From: Sebastes aleutianus
Lineage: Eukaryota > Chordata > Actinopteri > Perciformes > Sebastidae
Direction of reading: 5' to 3'
DNA: 64,000 bases
Assembly (NCBI GenBank): GCA_916700875.1
Contig: CAKAKS010000066.1
Location: 16,178,361-16,242,360, forward strand
Shown piece by piece: positions 24,724 through 37,135 of this stretch. Numbering within the stretch: position 1 is the stretch's first letter; every line of letters begins with the position of its first letter. The notes under the pieces are model-generated. The model saw nothing but the letters and a program-made list of their open reading frames with translations, did no database searches and was not told where the DNA came from. The translations under genes and the position numbers were made by a program.

Positions 24724-25790
24724 TCCCCTGTCAGGCCCTGGAAATACCTCACATTCCTTCCACTTCACTGACTGCTTTACCGCCAAGGAGAGATAACAAA
24801 GGAATGGGCAGGCATTGAATACCAGCCTGCAGTGTGGACTCCTCTTATTAAAACCACTGGACACCCACACCTTATCTCGCCCATCCCACACAGAGATGTC
24901 ACTGGCTGTTCTGCTAATGAGATAGGGTGTACTGTACAGCTAAGCGAGCCACCGGCTTGGCTCACCTGTTAATCCCATTCAAGTGAAACCTCATCCTACT
25001 GTCTGCGCAGCGTGTTGGCTCGCATTTGTACCTGGGCCCCGACTCGTACCCTGGCCGACTCCGGCTCCACCACTCTCCCCTGGGATGAGCTTCTCTCTTT
25101 CTCTTGGGCTCAAGTTGCCAGCTCGGGTGTCCTGGATTCCCTGGGTCTACACTCCTCCTGTTTCACCTCCTGTAACATGCCTCCTTTCCTTTTGCCATGC
25201 TCAGGTCATCTATACTATTCACCCCCACGAGTCTTCATCAGGATGACAAAGAGGGATGGCTAACAGATGCAGTGCTACTCATTCACTTGTATGTTTTGGT
25301 CCACTGATGCACAATCAAGATCAAATAGATGATATTGCTTGAACGGGAGAGAGCAGATTGATTTCCAGGGCCAGTTCATTATGGTGTAAGGGGAGAGCTT
25401 TGCAGTCAGGTGATGTTCCGGCTGAAGTCTCTCAAAAACCTCTGCTGTATGTTGGCCAGAAAACAGGGCTGACAGCGGAGGAGCACGTAGCCTGGAAGTG
25501 CGCTTCGCAACGAGACTGGCAGGTGGAAATATACTGTGATTCAACCATCACTAACCAGCTCACACTGTCTCTTATTCTAACTTCACGCTCTTACCTCTCA
25601 GAGACCATGGCCACCAATGAAACTGAATTATAAGGCGCGGTGTCTTTTTATCTTTGTTCATTAGAGATATACTGTAATTAGTAGTTTTCAAGCGATGATA
25701 TTTCTATGGGATAAACAAATCAGTAATAAATTTGAGTGCGTACTGTAAACTCCTGCAGGATCAGCTGACCTATCAAGTCAGTTACTGAAG
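24002..25790. other. intergenic, with CA/TG tracts
   Basis: TG tract at 24474-24489 and (CA)n at 24684-24723 with one TA interruption. The remaining sequence, including a CT/GC-rich patch at 25010-25200, shows no exon with both splice sites and a recognisable peptide. Confidence 0.4.
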
Positions 25791-25794
25791 GTGT

Positions 25795-26058
25795 AGTCTG
25801 ACTCACCGGATGTAGACTGTGGGTATAAGCATGCCATTGGCCGCGTATTTTACGAGGCATTCTCCTCCCCTTCCGCTTTATTTTGTGAGGCCACCATCGC
25901 TGCATTCTGTGCTAAGCGCCGCCCAATACGATTGTGAATGGTTTAAAGAAATACAAACAAGCAAGTGTTTTTTCCCCATATAGCAGAATGATAATGTGCG
26001 GAGCCAGACCTTTCTTTCGTACAGCGCTTTGGAGATAGGTCTGGCTATGCGAGACTGC
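25795..26058. mobile_element. probable dispersed teleost DNA repeat
   Basis: The core CGCCCAATACGATTGTGAATG (about 25919-25939), followed by GTTTAAAGAAATACAAACAA, and the terminal phrase GGTCTGGCTATGCGAGACT (26038-26056), match a short repeat I remember as frequent in acanthomorph genomes. The terminal AGTCT-type word also occurs in opposite orientation near the left side (GTAGTCTGAC at 25791-25800), compatible with inverted termini. No coding capacity. Confidence 0.5.
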
Positions 26059-26265
26059 TGAAAGTATAACATGTAACATGTAACCTGTTCCTGGATGAGG
26101 TATCTAAACTGCTGATCCTTGGTTTAGTATCCAAGGTTTCTGGGGTTCTCTAAAAGACCCAAGATCTTACAATTTGATTTGGTCACACGTTGACTTGGTT
26201 CGCTAAATTCACACGGTTCAGTAAGGAGATTGGCAATAGCAGACTCTACACACAAAGCAGTAATG

Positions 26266-26500
26266 CTGTGTTCACATTATGAGCGACACAGTAGCAGGCT
26301 ACAAGTCATTTTCAATGGAAGCCGATGACATGAAGCTACAAACTGACGCCTGACACTTGGCGCACTACAAATAATGTTGAGCTGGTCTCAACTTTATTTG
26401 TAGTGCTCCAATGACGCGGTGAGGCGCCAACCAATCATGTGTTTTTGTTTCACCCTGTAACATTTCGTCTGCAAAAATGCCGTTAGCTAGTTCCCAGTGC
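26266..26500. mobile_element. possible MITE / 5' end of a DNA transposon
   Basis: It begins with GCTGTGTTCACATTATGAGC, similar to the GCTGCGTTCACACT-type start of PIF/Harbinger-like short elements in fish. A GGCGCCAACCAATCATG-type segment follows near 26424-26440. The partner terminus was not identified, so this may be a fragment broken by the sequence holding the recombinase relic. Confidence 0.35.
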
Positions 26501-26731
26501 TATTTAACGATATAACTACGTCAACGAGCGTTTGAGCAACACTTCAACAGAAACTCTGCGACAATGTAGCTGGACATGATGGCCATTTTGTTGTAGTCGT
26601 CGCTCAGACTGAACATAGCTCCTCACAAAAACAACCACTGACTTAGGAAAAATAATAGAAACAAATAGATTAAAAGGTCCCGTAACACAGTAACAAAAAT
26701 GTTGCTGGCAAAGGATAACAGCTAGGGGAAA

Positions 26732-27199
26732 GTGAGCATAATAGTTGCCGATGGTAGATACATATGTGGTTATAATGTAACTGCAACATCTCCTAACTTT
26801 AGTTATACTAGAGAGCACATGTGGATAAAGTTCCTTGGCTCCATGCTGCCACAGATTTGTAAAGCAGCCGGCACAGCTACAATCTACATCAACCACTGCT
26901 TGCAAAGCACCACTGTACAAAAACTTTCTGATGTTGGCCTTGAGGCAAGAGAAATCATGTCAGTGACAGGGCATAAATGTGAATCGCCCCTTCAATCTTA
27001 CTGGCGCCCAAACTGCAGCGAGAGAAGATGCTGTAGCGATATCCTCGCTCCTGGCACCGCACAATTAAAATACACCTGCCCAGAGAGAAACACCCCGGTA
27101 CCAGCAAAGAGGAGTGCTAACATAATTGAACACTACTTCAACAATTGCACAATTAATGGTGATATCCAGATAAATGTTAATAGTCACCCCTGCGTCTGA
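26732..27199 (+). pseudogene. Crypton-type tyrosine recombinase C-terminal fragment
   Basis: An open frame of 155 codons whose residues 30-140 read as the C-terminal catalytic half of a Crypton / DUF3504 recombinase, the family from which KIAA1958, QRICH1 and ZMYM-type host proteins were domesticated. Visible landmarks are HCLQ at residues 55-58 (the HxxR box), the segment LEAREIMSVTGHK with H81, and the nucleophile Tyr90 in LQSYW. The C-terminal tail NCTINGDIQINV is also typical. The arginine of the HxxR box is replaced by Gln58 (codon CAA, 26903-26905), which should abolish strand cleavage. The N-terminal half of the domain is absent upstream, where all frames are interrupted. The frame is otherwise unbroken, so this is either a fairly recent 5'-truncated copy or the last exon of an inactive, possibly domesticated, gene. 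A dead fragment is the likelier reading. Confidence 0.75.
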
Positions 27200-29547
27200 G
27201 TGTTGCTCGGCAACCGTTCTGCTAAATGTTGTTGAAGAACTACATTGCTTGAAAGAAGAGTCTAAGAAAAAAGGGGTAAATAAATTTTGTTCCTACCAGC
27301 CCCTTGGAATGGCCCAACATCCAGGTGTCAGCGTCCAGACAAGATGAAGGGATCCACAAGCAGCGATGACGATCCGGACAGCAGATGAAGCAACTCCATC
27401 CCTCATTAAAAAACTGCACACAGTTGGACAAGTGTGGAGAACAGGTATCATATAGTTTCATTGTCCATATTAGAATTTACATAAGCAATCCTTACATCAA
27501 CTATGATCAATAAGTAATTTGTCTCATTCTCTGTTCTGTTATTTCAATTTCAAAATAATGCATATCTCTGGCCTTTTACATATTTTGTTCTGTGTATACA
27601 GCTTTAACCTCAATTCACAATACTAACAAACTACCTTTATGTGCTTTACTGGAGCTACAGCAGCAGCTATATAGTGGAACATGTTTATATCGACAATGAG
27701 GTAAGAGGGGGGAAACATAAAATAATGGATAGAGAATTAATTTCTTGGGAACGTTTTTTGAGTTTTTGTATTATTTTGTGTTTTTGCTGCTTAGAAAGCC
27801 ATTTACCCCAATAACAGAATTCAATGCAAGGTTCTGACATTCTATCAGATACAAACTGCACAAAGTTACGTTTATTCTGATAAGAAATGTTGTTATTGTT
27901 GTTAGTCATATATCATTTTAAATCTATTTTTGTGCTCTTTATGGAACTATCCATGGGCACATAAGATCAATATGAAGTTAGTTATAAGGGCATTTGGAGT
28001 GGCATTCAGAATTTGCCCAATTGCAGCATTAGAGGTCAAAGGTAAAATTATCTTGACCTCAGTGTCATGACAATGTGACCGATGGATAGATTATAGTCTA
28101 AGCTTTACAATGATATATGACTTCATGATATTGTGTGTTGGTTACCCTCTTTTATACTGGATCTATGTGTAAAACCGCAAAAACAGATGGAAACATTTTA
28201 ATGATGGAGGGATGAAAAAAGGAATGATAGCACATAGAAAGCTACCATTGCTACAATGCTATCATACATTTTCCAACACTAGGGACATTGACCTTTAAAA
28301 AAATCTCTATGAGACTTGGTCCCTCCAAAGTTGCACGACCAACCCCCTGGCTACATACACATGGTGCATTTATCTGGGCTTCTAGGCCACAATTAAGCCG
28401 ACAGAGGTGGGCAGCTAAACAGCTCATTAAGAATAACCATATTTACTTCACATCACACACAAAAAACATTATATGCAGGTTGGTTTTGCAACACAATAGT
28501 GTAATAGTAAAATAACACAACTCTTTTGGGGCGAAATTGTTATTCTAACCAGCTAGATAACGTTAACCTTTCGTATCTAACTCACAGGATAATCCACTTA
28601 GCGTTAATTGGAAGGACAAGCCAGACGGAGTTTCTCCCAACATCCGCTCTACAGTTTAGCAGTTTTCTCTCTCTGGTAAAAATGTCAGATCCACTCAGTT
28701 TCAAGTCCTGGAAACCACGTTTTAAATGTATGATTTCACTCTTTTCACATCTAACAGAGCGTATGTCAAGCACCTGTCTCGGTTGCGTGCTGTCAAGACT
28801 CACCTTATGCTGCATTCAAGTAACGTCGCTAGAATGGGAAAAACAGAAAGTCACCCCAGATAAATAACCTAAATTAACTACTTTTTTTGTATTATGTATT
28901 TGAAGTGCTTCATTAGCAGGTGAAACCAGATACAAACAAAAACAGTCGCCTATAGCTCCTACAAAATTAGCTGAATCGATTGTGTTAGTTATTTGATGTT
29001 ATTGTGATCATGTAACTGACAGCAGTGGTGCATTTGCAGCCAAACATTAATTGCCAACTCGACTGAAAGTGATTCCGGTTTAAACGATATGACATGAACG
29101 CATCATTAGTTTGTGTCGCGTTTAGGGAACATCTGTAAATTAAGGAGGCAGAAAATAACCTCGGGTACACCAGCATTTAACTTTAAAAAAAAACAAAATT
29201 AACACATGATATGTCAATTGTATTTAAAGCAAAGTTTGACATTTTGGGAACATTTTAGGCCTATTCTGGTGGAGAGTTAGATAAGAAGATTAATATCATG
29301 TATCTACGGTAAATATGAAGTGAAACCGAAATGTAAAAACAACAATTTGCATTTTATGACACATGGCCAACCATAAAACGGCAATTTGCCTATTTCAAAC
29401 ATGTTTTTTTTGTATGAATTAAACAAACTAGTTAAAACATGTTAATTAATGCGTTTTAGTGAGTCAGTTGGAGTTTGTAGAGTTGCTGCTTAGAAAATTG
29501 TGTTACCTTTTGGACAGAGCCTGGAATGAGAGTAAATGAAGATGGTG
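27200..29547. other. intergenic, probably old repeat debris
   Basis: AT-rich sequence after the recombinase relic. The first 250 bp may be the 3' flank of the Crypton element. Segments at 27960-28300 and 28520-28870 look repeat-like in tone but have no termini I can define. The 113-residue frame at 28526-28867 has no recognisable domain. Confidence 0.3.
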
Positions 29548-29555
29548 CTCTACAA

Positions 29556-29891
29556 CAGAGGTTCCCAACTCGGGGGTCAGGATCCCCTCTAAGGGTTCGC
29601 AAGATAAGGTTTGAAGGGTCGCGGGATGATAAACAGGATAGAGAGCAGGAAAAATAATCTATTCTATACAAAATTATTTTATTTTTCCAAAATGTCTTCT
29701 CATCTTTGCTCTTTTTATCTTCTGAATAACTGGATCATTTTACTTCTTCAGGTCTCTAAAATGTATTTGTGTAAAACAGTGGAAAAAAGGTCACTCATGG
29801 TCATAACTGATAGAGAACAGATGATGAGGGGTCGCACATAGTCATTGCTTTATTTTAAGGGGTCACTAGCCAAAAAGGTTGAGAACCACTG
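29556..29891. mobile_element. hAT (Charlie-type) MITE, 336 bp, with target duplication
   Basis: The termini are CAGAGGTTCCCAAC (29556-29569) and GTTGAGAACCACTG (29878-29891). As inverted repeats they match at 12 of 14 positions, and they follow the CAG(A/T)GGTTCTCAA consensus known for hAT-Charlie-like elements. The flanks CTCTACAA (29548-29555) and TTCTACAA (29892-29899) form an 8-bp duplication with one mismatch and fit the nTCTAnAn target preference. The interior (GGGTCGC motifs near both ends, for example GGGTCAGGATCCCC) carries no transposase; the 76-residue frame inside is chance. Well-preserved ends imply a moderately young, non-autonomous copy. Confidence 0.9.
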
Positions 29892-29899
29892 TTCTACAA

Positions 29900-32800
29900 T
29901 AGCTACAATGGCATCCAATGTATAATATGCCAAATAAAATGAAATATGAACAAATGACATAGCCTACTGTACAATAACAACATTAGTTTCAAACCAAGGC
30001 AATAAATAACCACAAACAATTTCTTTGTGTGCATGAAAATGTCATTTCTCAGCATTATTCATGACCCAAGAAGATTCGAGGAGACAGACAGAAAGGAGGA
30101 GTCACTCAGATTTGGGTGAATTTTGGAGGCGTATGAAGAAATTGGGAGGGGGGGGTGGGGGGTTAGTGCATCGGGGCCGAGCTGTGAGCCCAGCAGGAGG
30201 CCATGTCCCCCAAGGGAGGGGTGTCCGAGCATGGCGACCCCCCTGGGGGCAAGACAGACAGACAGAGCCACATAGGGTTAACATGATGGGAACAGTGGCG
30301 GGCATCAGCCTCGCCTCCTCTCATTGCCACGTCCTTGCAGAAATGCCAGGCCTTTGGGTGTGGTGGGAATGGGTTTTTGGAAGACAGTGGGTGGGGTAGT
30401 GTGGAGCTTACGTGGTCCAGTGGTAATCCTACTTGGCACAGGCAAAGCCCCAGGTAGTGTTTTAGGAGAGCAGTGGCAGCTCTGTGTCATGGCTAGCCAG
30501 GGCTAATGTGTCAGCTGGGTGTTTCCCCAAATCAGCCTCGTCCTACACCAGGACAGCCCTCAACCACAATGAGCTGCTGAAGTTGACATATGCTGAAGGC
30601 AGAGACTGACTCTGTGTAATGTGTAATTTATGTCACTTCATGCACACACACATGCACGCCTGTATGACTTTTTTTTTCATAAACATACGCATGTATTCAT
30701 GGAGGTGTGTGTCTGTGTGTAAGCATCTGCCTGCCTGTCACTACATGTTTGAGTGTATACAGTGCACGTGTATGACTGAGCCTGTGTGTGTGTGTGTGTG
30801 GACCCAGACCGATGGTGGGGTGGTGGGGGTCTTATTGATGTTGATGCAGTCCAGACATCTTTATTTAAAGCTGATGTGGTTAAAGTAGCCTCTTAAGCCG
30901 CCCTCTCCACGCCTCTGTGGTCTAAGCCAGTGTGAAGAGGTGTGCTAATCGCTCTGCCATGTCTGCGTGCAAGACAAGCGGGAAAGTTCCCTGTAGCCCC
31001 GGCGATTTGATCACAGCTGATTAGAGACGCACCCATTGCCCACAAGGCGAACAGGTATGAGGGCAGATTAGAGCTGAAAAGTATATAAGGATAGAGCATT
31101 AGTTGTTAGCTCAAAGGCGACAAAGTATCTTAAAAGATACCACAGTGTGAAGTGGCAATCTGAGCGACACAGTTGGATCCACGAGTGCAGCGTATCCAAT
31201 GGGAAATCTGTGGAGGGTTGACTCCGAATAGCAGCAGCAGCAGATCCTTCCCCTGCTTGCCAGCTCCTCTCCTGACAGAGCTGCTGCTGATCGCGCTGCC
31301 TCGGGCCTGTTGTGACTGGATGCTGCCGTCCAAGCCTGCATGTCAGTGTGAGACAGGCTCTCCCTGACCTCTCTAGCGCTAGGGGCCTCCCAGCCCCAAG
31401 GAGGGGCCCCCCGCTCCATCACATCCCTTCCAATTACTGACATCCTGCCGCCTTTGAACACACAGGAATCATAGTGAAGAATAGCAGAGGTCAGACTGCA
31501 GATGGAGAGGGGTGGAAACGGCAGAGTCTAAGTAAGAGGGAAAGAAAGAGAAAAGGGGGGGGGGAAGAAGAGTGAAAAGCTATTTGTGTCATTGATGCCT
31601 CTGTAGCCCCTCCACCAACCCTCCATCCTTTTCAAGGCTTCTGACTGAACCCTAATCAGGAGCAACTGTTTCAACAACAAAGATGGAGGGGCAGTGAGAG
31701 TTAAAAAAAAAAAAAAAAAGGCCTTCCGATTGGTTTAAACAGAGAAAACAAAGCACAAACATGCCCTTTACCTCCTGACAAACACCAGTTTGGGTCAGTT
31801 TAAATGTGTTAAACATCTGACATGTTAGAAAATAAAAGACATTTTCTTCTCCTGATTACTATTCAAGTTAACATTCACTCATTAGGCCTCCCTAAGAGAG
31901 CATTTACTTTTAATTAATATGAAATGACATTTTACAGAGTGGCTCATAGACTTTTTTGAGTAGGGGACATGTACGGTAAATAAGCAGTTTAGTTATGGGA
32001 ATGAGACACACAAGCTGCGACTGGTTTCAACGTACAGTTTGTTTCATAGCTGAAGTCACTGATGAATGAATGACTGTGCTCGGGGAAAGGAAAGGGGGGC
32101 GGGGATGGGGGGGCGTGCATGTTTGCGCATGTGTGCATGCAGGCTGTGGCTGTCCTATAACGAATGGCATATGAGATTGGTTGGTGTGCCTGGCAAGGGC
32201 CCAGTGCCCTTAAACCCAAATTAGCCTTTCCAAACCCATATCCCCCTGGCACAATGAAATATCCCACACGTACATATAAGCCCACGCATTCACATATACA
32301 AACACACACACATATGCATTCATACACACACACAACAAAACACACACCAATGACCTCACTCTGACCAAACTGTGGTGAACACTGCCAGGCCAGAAATCCC
32401 TCTAAGGCCTCCCTTTCAGACTGTAAGCACTGTACTGCTGAGTCGTCATATCAAGGGTCATTATGGGGTCAGAATGGGCTGATATTAGACTCCAGCAATC
32501 CCTGCAATTCAAGCATATAAAATGTGCATTGCATTTGTGGTAATAGCATTACATCAAACTAGTTTTGACGTGTTCGCTGTGGTGCGGAAAGCATAAAAAT
32601 AGCTTCTCTTAAACTTTACCATTTATTCTTTTTTGTATTTTTTGCCTAAGCAAATGAGTTTTCGTGTGCTCTTCGTTTCACCGAAATACACGATGTGTGT
32701 GTGAGCATGTGTGTGTGTGAGTGTGTGTGAAAATAGAGTTTAAAGGGTGTTGAAAACTATTAGCCTGCTGCAGAGAGGCGCTGTGCAGAGAATGAGTGAT

Positions 32801-33345
32801 GAATTATTGAAGTGGCTCTTTGGTGTGAATGAAGTGTTGAAAATGTCTATTGCCACGGAGCACTCTGACAATCCTGCACAAGGCTTTCAAAAGCATGTGT
32901 TAAAATGCATGTGTTGGTTCAGACGACTACCGTTCCACCACGCCTATTTCTTCGGAAACCATTAACAAAATGCAGAAAAGTGGGTGCCTAACTGGTCCCC
33001 TCTTTTATTAATCTGCACTTCACCTCTCGTCCTGTCAAAACATTTCACTTCCTTCTGTTACGGTTTCTTCTTCTTTTTCTCACTGTCTTTTTTTTGTCTT
33101 TCTCTCTTCCCCTGTTCTCTTCCTACAGGGGCCTCCAGAATTTCCTCTTGTTACAGCACATCCAGTGATCAGTCACTGTGATTCCACTCTTTCAAGTCTT
33201 CCCTGTTTCAAAGAGCCATTGCCGTTGGGGGGAGAGTGAACAGGAATCTGAACCAATGCTTTTCGACAGCAGGGCCGCTCCTGCACGTTACAGCCCAACA
33301 GCACCAGCGGAGAAGGGCGGGGAGGGGGAGGGAGTGAGAGAGAAA
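29900..33345. other. intergenic, no gene supported
   Basis: Repeat-poor non-coding sequence with a G run at 30146-30162, TG at 30784-30800, small (GCA)n at 31230-31242, a G run at 31554-31563, an A run at 31702-31718 and CA patches at 32300-32345. The block 32745-32945 is repeat-free with balanced composition and may be a conserved non-coding element. None of the short frames shows a known domain. Confidence 0.38.
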
Positions 33346-33371
33346 GAGGAGGAGGAGGAGGAGGAGGAGGG
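33346..33371. repeat. (GGA)n microsatellite
   Basis: Eight GGA triplets producing poly-Glu/Leu frames with no gene meaning. Confidence 0.93.
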
Positions 33372-36240
33372 CTCTCAAATACACATCACACATGAAAGTC
33401 ACCTCACTCCAACCGGGAGAAATCACGGGGCCCTTACGGAAAGGTAGCAGCCGGCCGCAGGCACCGGGCGAGTTGCTAGGAGACAGGGAAGCACTGCATG
33501 GTCGACGGGATGAGCGGATGGCTGGTTGGTGTATTCGCTCAAATGGAGCTCACTGACACGTACAGACACACTGACAACATACAGCTAAACGTAAACACAC
33601 TGAGACATGAAGGAGAAGAGACGTATAACAGAAATACAGAATATGACATGACTGCATGGAATAACAAATTGGGAAAAAGTGTTTTGATAACTGGATTATG
33701 TTGCTGAATTTACACAACATAAAGACATTTTTAGCGTGGTAACCACAATACCAATCAATTCAGCCTCGTAATATGCATATTAATACCAGATATATTGAAG
33801 GTGAACACAAAGTGTTGATCAGCGCCGCGTCCCCAGAGCTGCATGGATGCACACATACACTCAGTCTAGTAGTAAGGTGTTTTATGGTTGTGGGTAATAA
33901 GATGGCTGCTTGCCTCTCTCCTTGACCCGCTGCTGAACCTGCCATAGTTGACACGACTCCACTGGAGGGATGGGAGATGGCAAGAGCCGAGCAACTATAC
34001 CTGACAGTCAACAAGAGAGCCCCTGACTCATTCAACCTCTTAATTTCAATCTCTCCTTCTGACCCAGAATTCCTTCCCCTCAATCCGACACGTTAGCTCC
34101 TGCGGAGGAGAGCATCCTGGGGATTACAGGCATGACGTGATGTGTTTCCAATGATTTAGCCCCCTTGCTACGTGGTGAGAGATGCTCTGTGGAATGAGCC
34201 CTCAGATAGGGTTTTTTGGATGAGGAGCAGGGGGGGAGGCTAACTCGCCTTATCTAAAGTATTTGGAGGGGAGGACACGGACGCCTTCTCTTCCATTATA
34301 TCATTATGTAAACACAGGGCCGTGCCACAGGTTGACAGGCTGTATTTCATAAATCGCCAGAGAACAAGCCCGTCTTGATTAAGGCGCGCTTACATCACTG
34401 TGAGGAATCAATCTGTTTAATTGGTCTGCTTTTGTCAAATATATTAGCTTAAGACCTGTGTGAGACCATTATATTGAAGAGTGTAAATGAATATGCTTTC
34501 AGCAGTTAGGATCCACTGAGCTTGTTGTTGTGATTTATCGTGCTTACTAAACAAGTTTCCCTTAGTTGACCACGCCGAGGCTGACGGAGGGAGGAAATAT
34601 GAGAAAAAAAAAAGGTGCAAGGACCGGCGCAACTCATCTCCAAAGTGGCTCATTTCATGATTGCGGTCATAATGATGCAAGATCGACTGAGTGTGGCCAC
34701 ATTGGGTGAACCGCTTATAAAATTAAATTCAATAAGTCTATTGTATGATGCTGCATAGACCATCACCTGTGTTTGAAGCATATATCTACTTGACCTGTTT
34801 TGCATATTTTTTTTCAACAAAGCAGGCTGGGTTTATCTTCCTGTACACTGTTTTTACGTCAACCATTTTAGCATTCATGGCAAGCCACAGCAAGGCACAA
34901 TAACAAGTGGTCTATTCAAATTAAATCAGTAATGGCATTGTCCATATTTCAGGCGGGTCATGCGTTTTTATTTATTCAAAGAATGAAGACAGGTCGGTTC
35001 CTCTCACAATTATCTCTTTTCATTTAAAGAATGAATGTGCATGTCAGGGCTTCTTTTACTCTCTTTCTTTCTATTCTGAGTTCCCCCCTCCGTCGACGCT
35101 GCCCCCGCCATCACTGGGCGACAGTAGAGGTCGTTAGTGGAAGAGGGATGATGCCAAACTTGACTGGAGTCGAGCCTTATCTCTATTCTTTACACTCTCG
35201 CTTTTGTTTCAAGGGCTTTGTTTACACACGCCCCATTAATCACCTGCTGCCTTCCCACAATCCCATAGCATTTAAAGTGGGTGCTCGTCCCGGGGACACT
35301 GTGTGTGCAGCGCAGGTGCCAGTGTAAATCTCTCTTTCTTCTCCTCTTAAGAAGGAAATGAAGATTCCCAGACCTCTGGTCACCTTCTCCTCTCAGGTTC
35401 CCCTATTATCTCTTCTTTACTCTGCCCTTGGCCCCGATCGCTATCTCGACGTATCACTCCAACTCGGACGGGCCCCGCAGCGGTCTGATTACCAAACATT
35501 CACACGCCGCCTCAACCTGGGCACGAGTCGGTCTGGCCCACCGACGCCACCCTATATGCCGTTTAATCCAGTCCCGACAGCTGACTGACACTGCCCTCAT
35601 GTCTTGACGGCGGAGTGTGAGGGTATGCAGACAGGATGTTGTTGAGCAAACATTAATCACACCACAGGAACCCACAGGCGGAGAGGAAGATGGAGGACAG
35701 GAGGAGAAACCGCCCGCCAATGGCTCCAAGGACTGCAGGGTCACCTCTAGAAGGACACCTAAACCCCAAATGGTATGCAGACAGTCCTCCATCTGCCTCA
35801 CTGTAGGACGGAGGCCACAACATTGTCATCCATGTTCCAAAGTGTCCACATTTTTTTCCTTGTTTTCGGATAAAAAATACTGCATGCATTCCTGCACTGC
35901 CTTTGACACTCAGAATATCAATGAATGTGTGAAAATAGGTGAAAACAGGAGGCTATGTTATGCCATAATGAGCACAGAACATGTGAAAATGTGTGAATTA
36001 ATTCTCCGTGCCTTTCTGCAGATACACGGCTGCATTTGAATATTGGTCTTAGAGAGTATATATGTGCAATCCATGTATGTATGGGAGCTCACTGAGAGCG
36101 CTTTAATGCATAGCCCTGTTTAATTGCATAGTCAATGCATTCATCATTCAGAATGCAGAGCCCGGCTAAAATGAATTGAATTATCTGGCGGGGAGAACAA
36201 AGAGATGTACATTGAGTTTGTGCGTAATTTATTGTTGCAG
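33372..36240. other. intergenic, no gene supported
   Basis: Unique-looking sequence with stops in all frames and no splice-bounded open exon. AT-rich repeat-free stretches at 34380-34560 and 34690-34950 could be regulatory. An A run lies at 34602-34612. Confidence 0.38.
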
Positions 36241-36655
36241 AGTGAAGCGAGCGGGGAGCAAAGAGAGGCTGGAAGAATAAGAGGCAGAGAGGGAAGATGG
36301 AGAGACCTGGAGGAGGACAGGAGAGAGGGGGGGAAAAGAGAGAGAAGAGAAGGAGAGGCAGACAGAAAAAAAAAAAGATGAGGGAGGAGAGGGAAGATAG
36401 AGAGGTCTGGGGGAGGAGAGAGGAGAGGCAGGGAATGAGAGAAATGAGTAGGAGAGAGGAGATAGGGAGGCCACAGAAGTGGAGGAGGGAGAGAGAGAGA
36501 GAGAGGAAGACAGGGAGGATGAGGAAGGAGAGAGATAATAGTGAAGCCTGGAGGAGGAAGAGGAGGAGAGATGGAGGGAAAGAGAGAGAGAGAGGGAGGA
36601 GAGGGAAGCTTGTGCGCAGAGCCAGAGATAGACCAGAGACAGACCTGACACCTTC
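36241..36655. repeat. long polypurine (GA-rich) tract
   Basis: About 410 bp in which the + strand is mostly A and G (AGAGAGGGAAGATGGAGAGA-type units, one A10 run near 36366-36376), with scattered pyrimidines. It encodes spurious Arg/Glu-rich and Ser/Leu-rich frames of over 120 residues. Mirror-symmetric purine runs of this length can form triplex DNA. It sits immediately beside the longest TG tract of the window. Confidence 0.9.
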
Positions 36656-36688
36656 CTCCAGATTCCTAAGGGGATAAAACACAAGCAG

Positions 36689-36712
36689 TGTGTGTGTGCG
36701 TGTGTGTGTGTG

Positions 36713-36787
<75 letters not shown>

Positions 36788-36788
36788 A

Positions 36789-36887
<99 letters not shown>

Positions 36888-36892
36888 GTGCG

Positions 36893-36927
<35 letters not shown>
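36689..36927. repeat. long (TG)n microsatellite with CG interruptions, 239 bp
   Basis: The longest dinucleotide array in the window, about 118 units. CG steps fall at about 36699, 36719, 36749, 36883, 36891 and 36899, and a CATGTATG interruption near 36787. Alternating purine-pyrimidine DNA with CG steps is a classic Z-DNA former. The His/Thr and Val/Cys frames up to 304 residues long that cross it are artefacts. Confidence 0.98.
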
Positions 36928-37095
36928 CCGTTTCCACATGCCTGCACAAGTATGGAATTTGACAAGAGAGGGTTTCTGGGAGATTTCTTGTGTTGTTATA
37001 CATGTAAATGTTGAATGAGTGGTCCGCACCTTTCCCAGGGTGAACACCTGGACGTATCCACCTACATTAAATCTCCCCTTGTCCACGGTCCCTCT

Positions 37096-37097
<2 letters not shown>

Positions 37098-37132
<35 letters not shown>

Positions 37133-37135
37133 ACA
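37098..37135. repeat. (CA)n microsatellite
   Basis: About 19 CA units with one GA interruption near 37128. Confidence 0.94.

Noticed and set aside
36089..37134. Minus-strand open frames of about 300 residues rich in His-Thr
   Set aside because: They are translations of the (CA)n array and the polypurine complement; no domain, no splice context.
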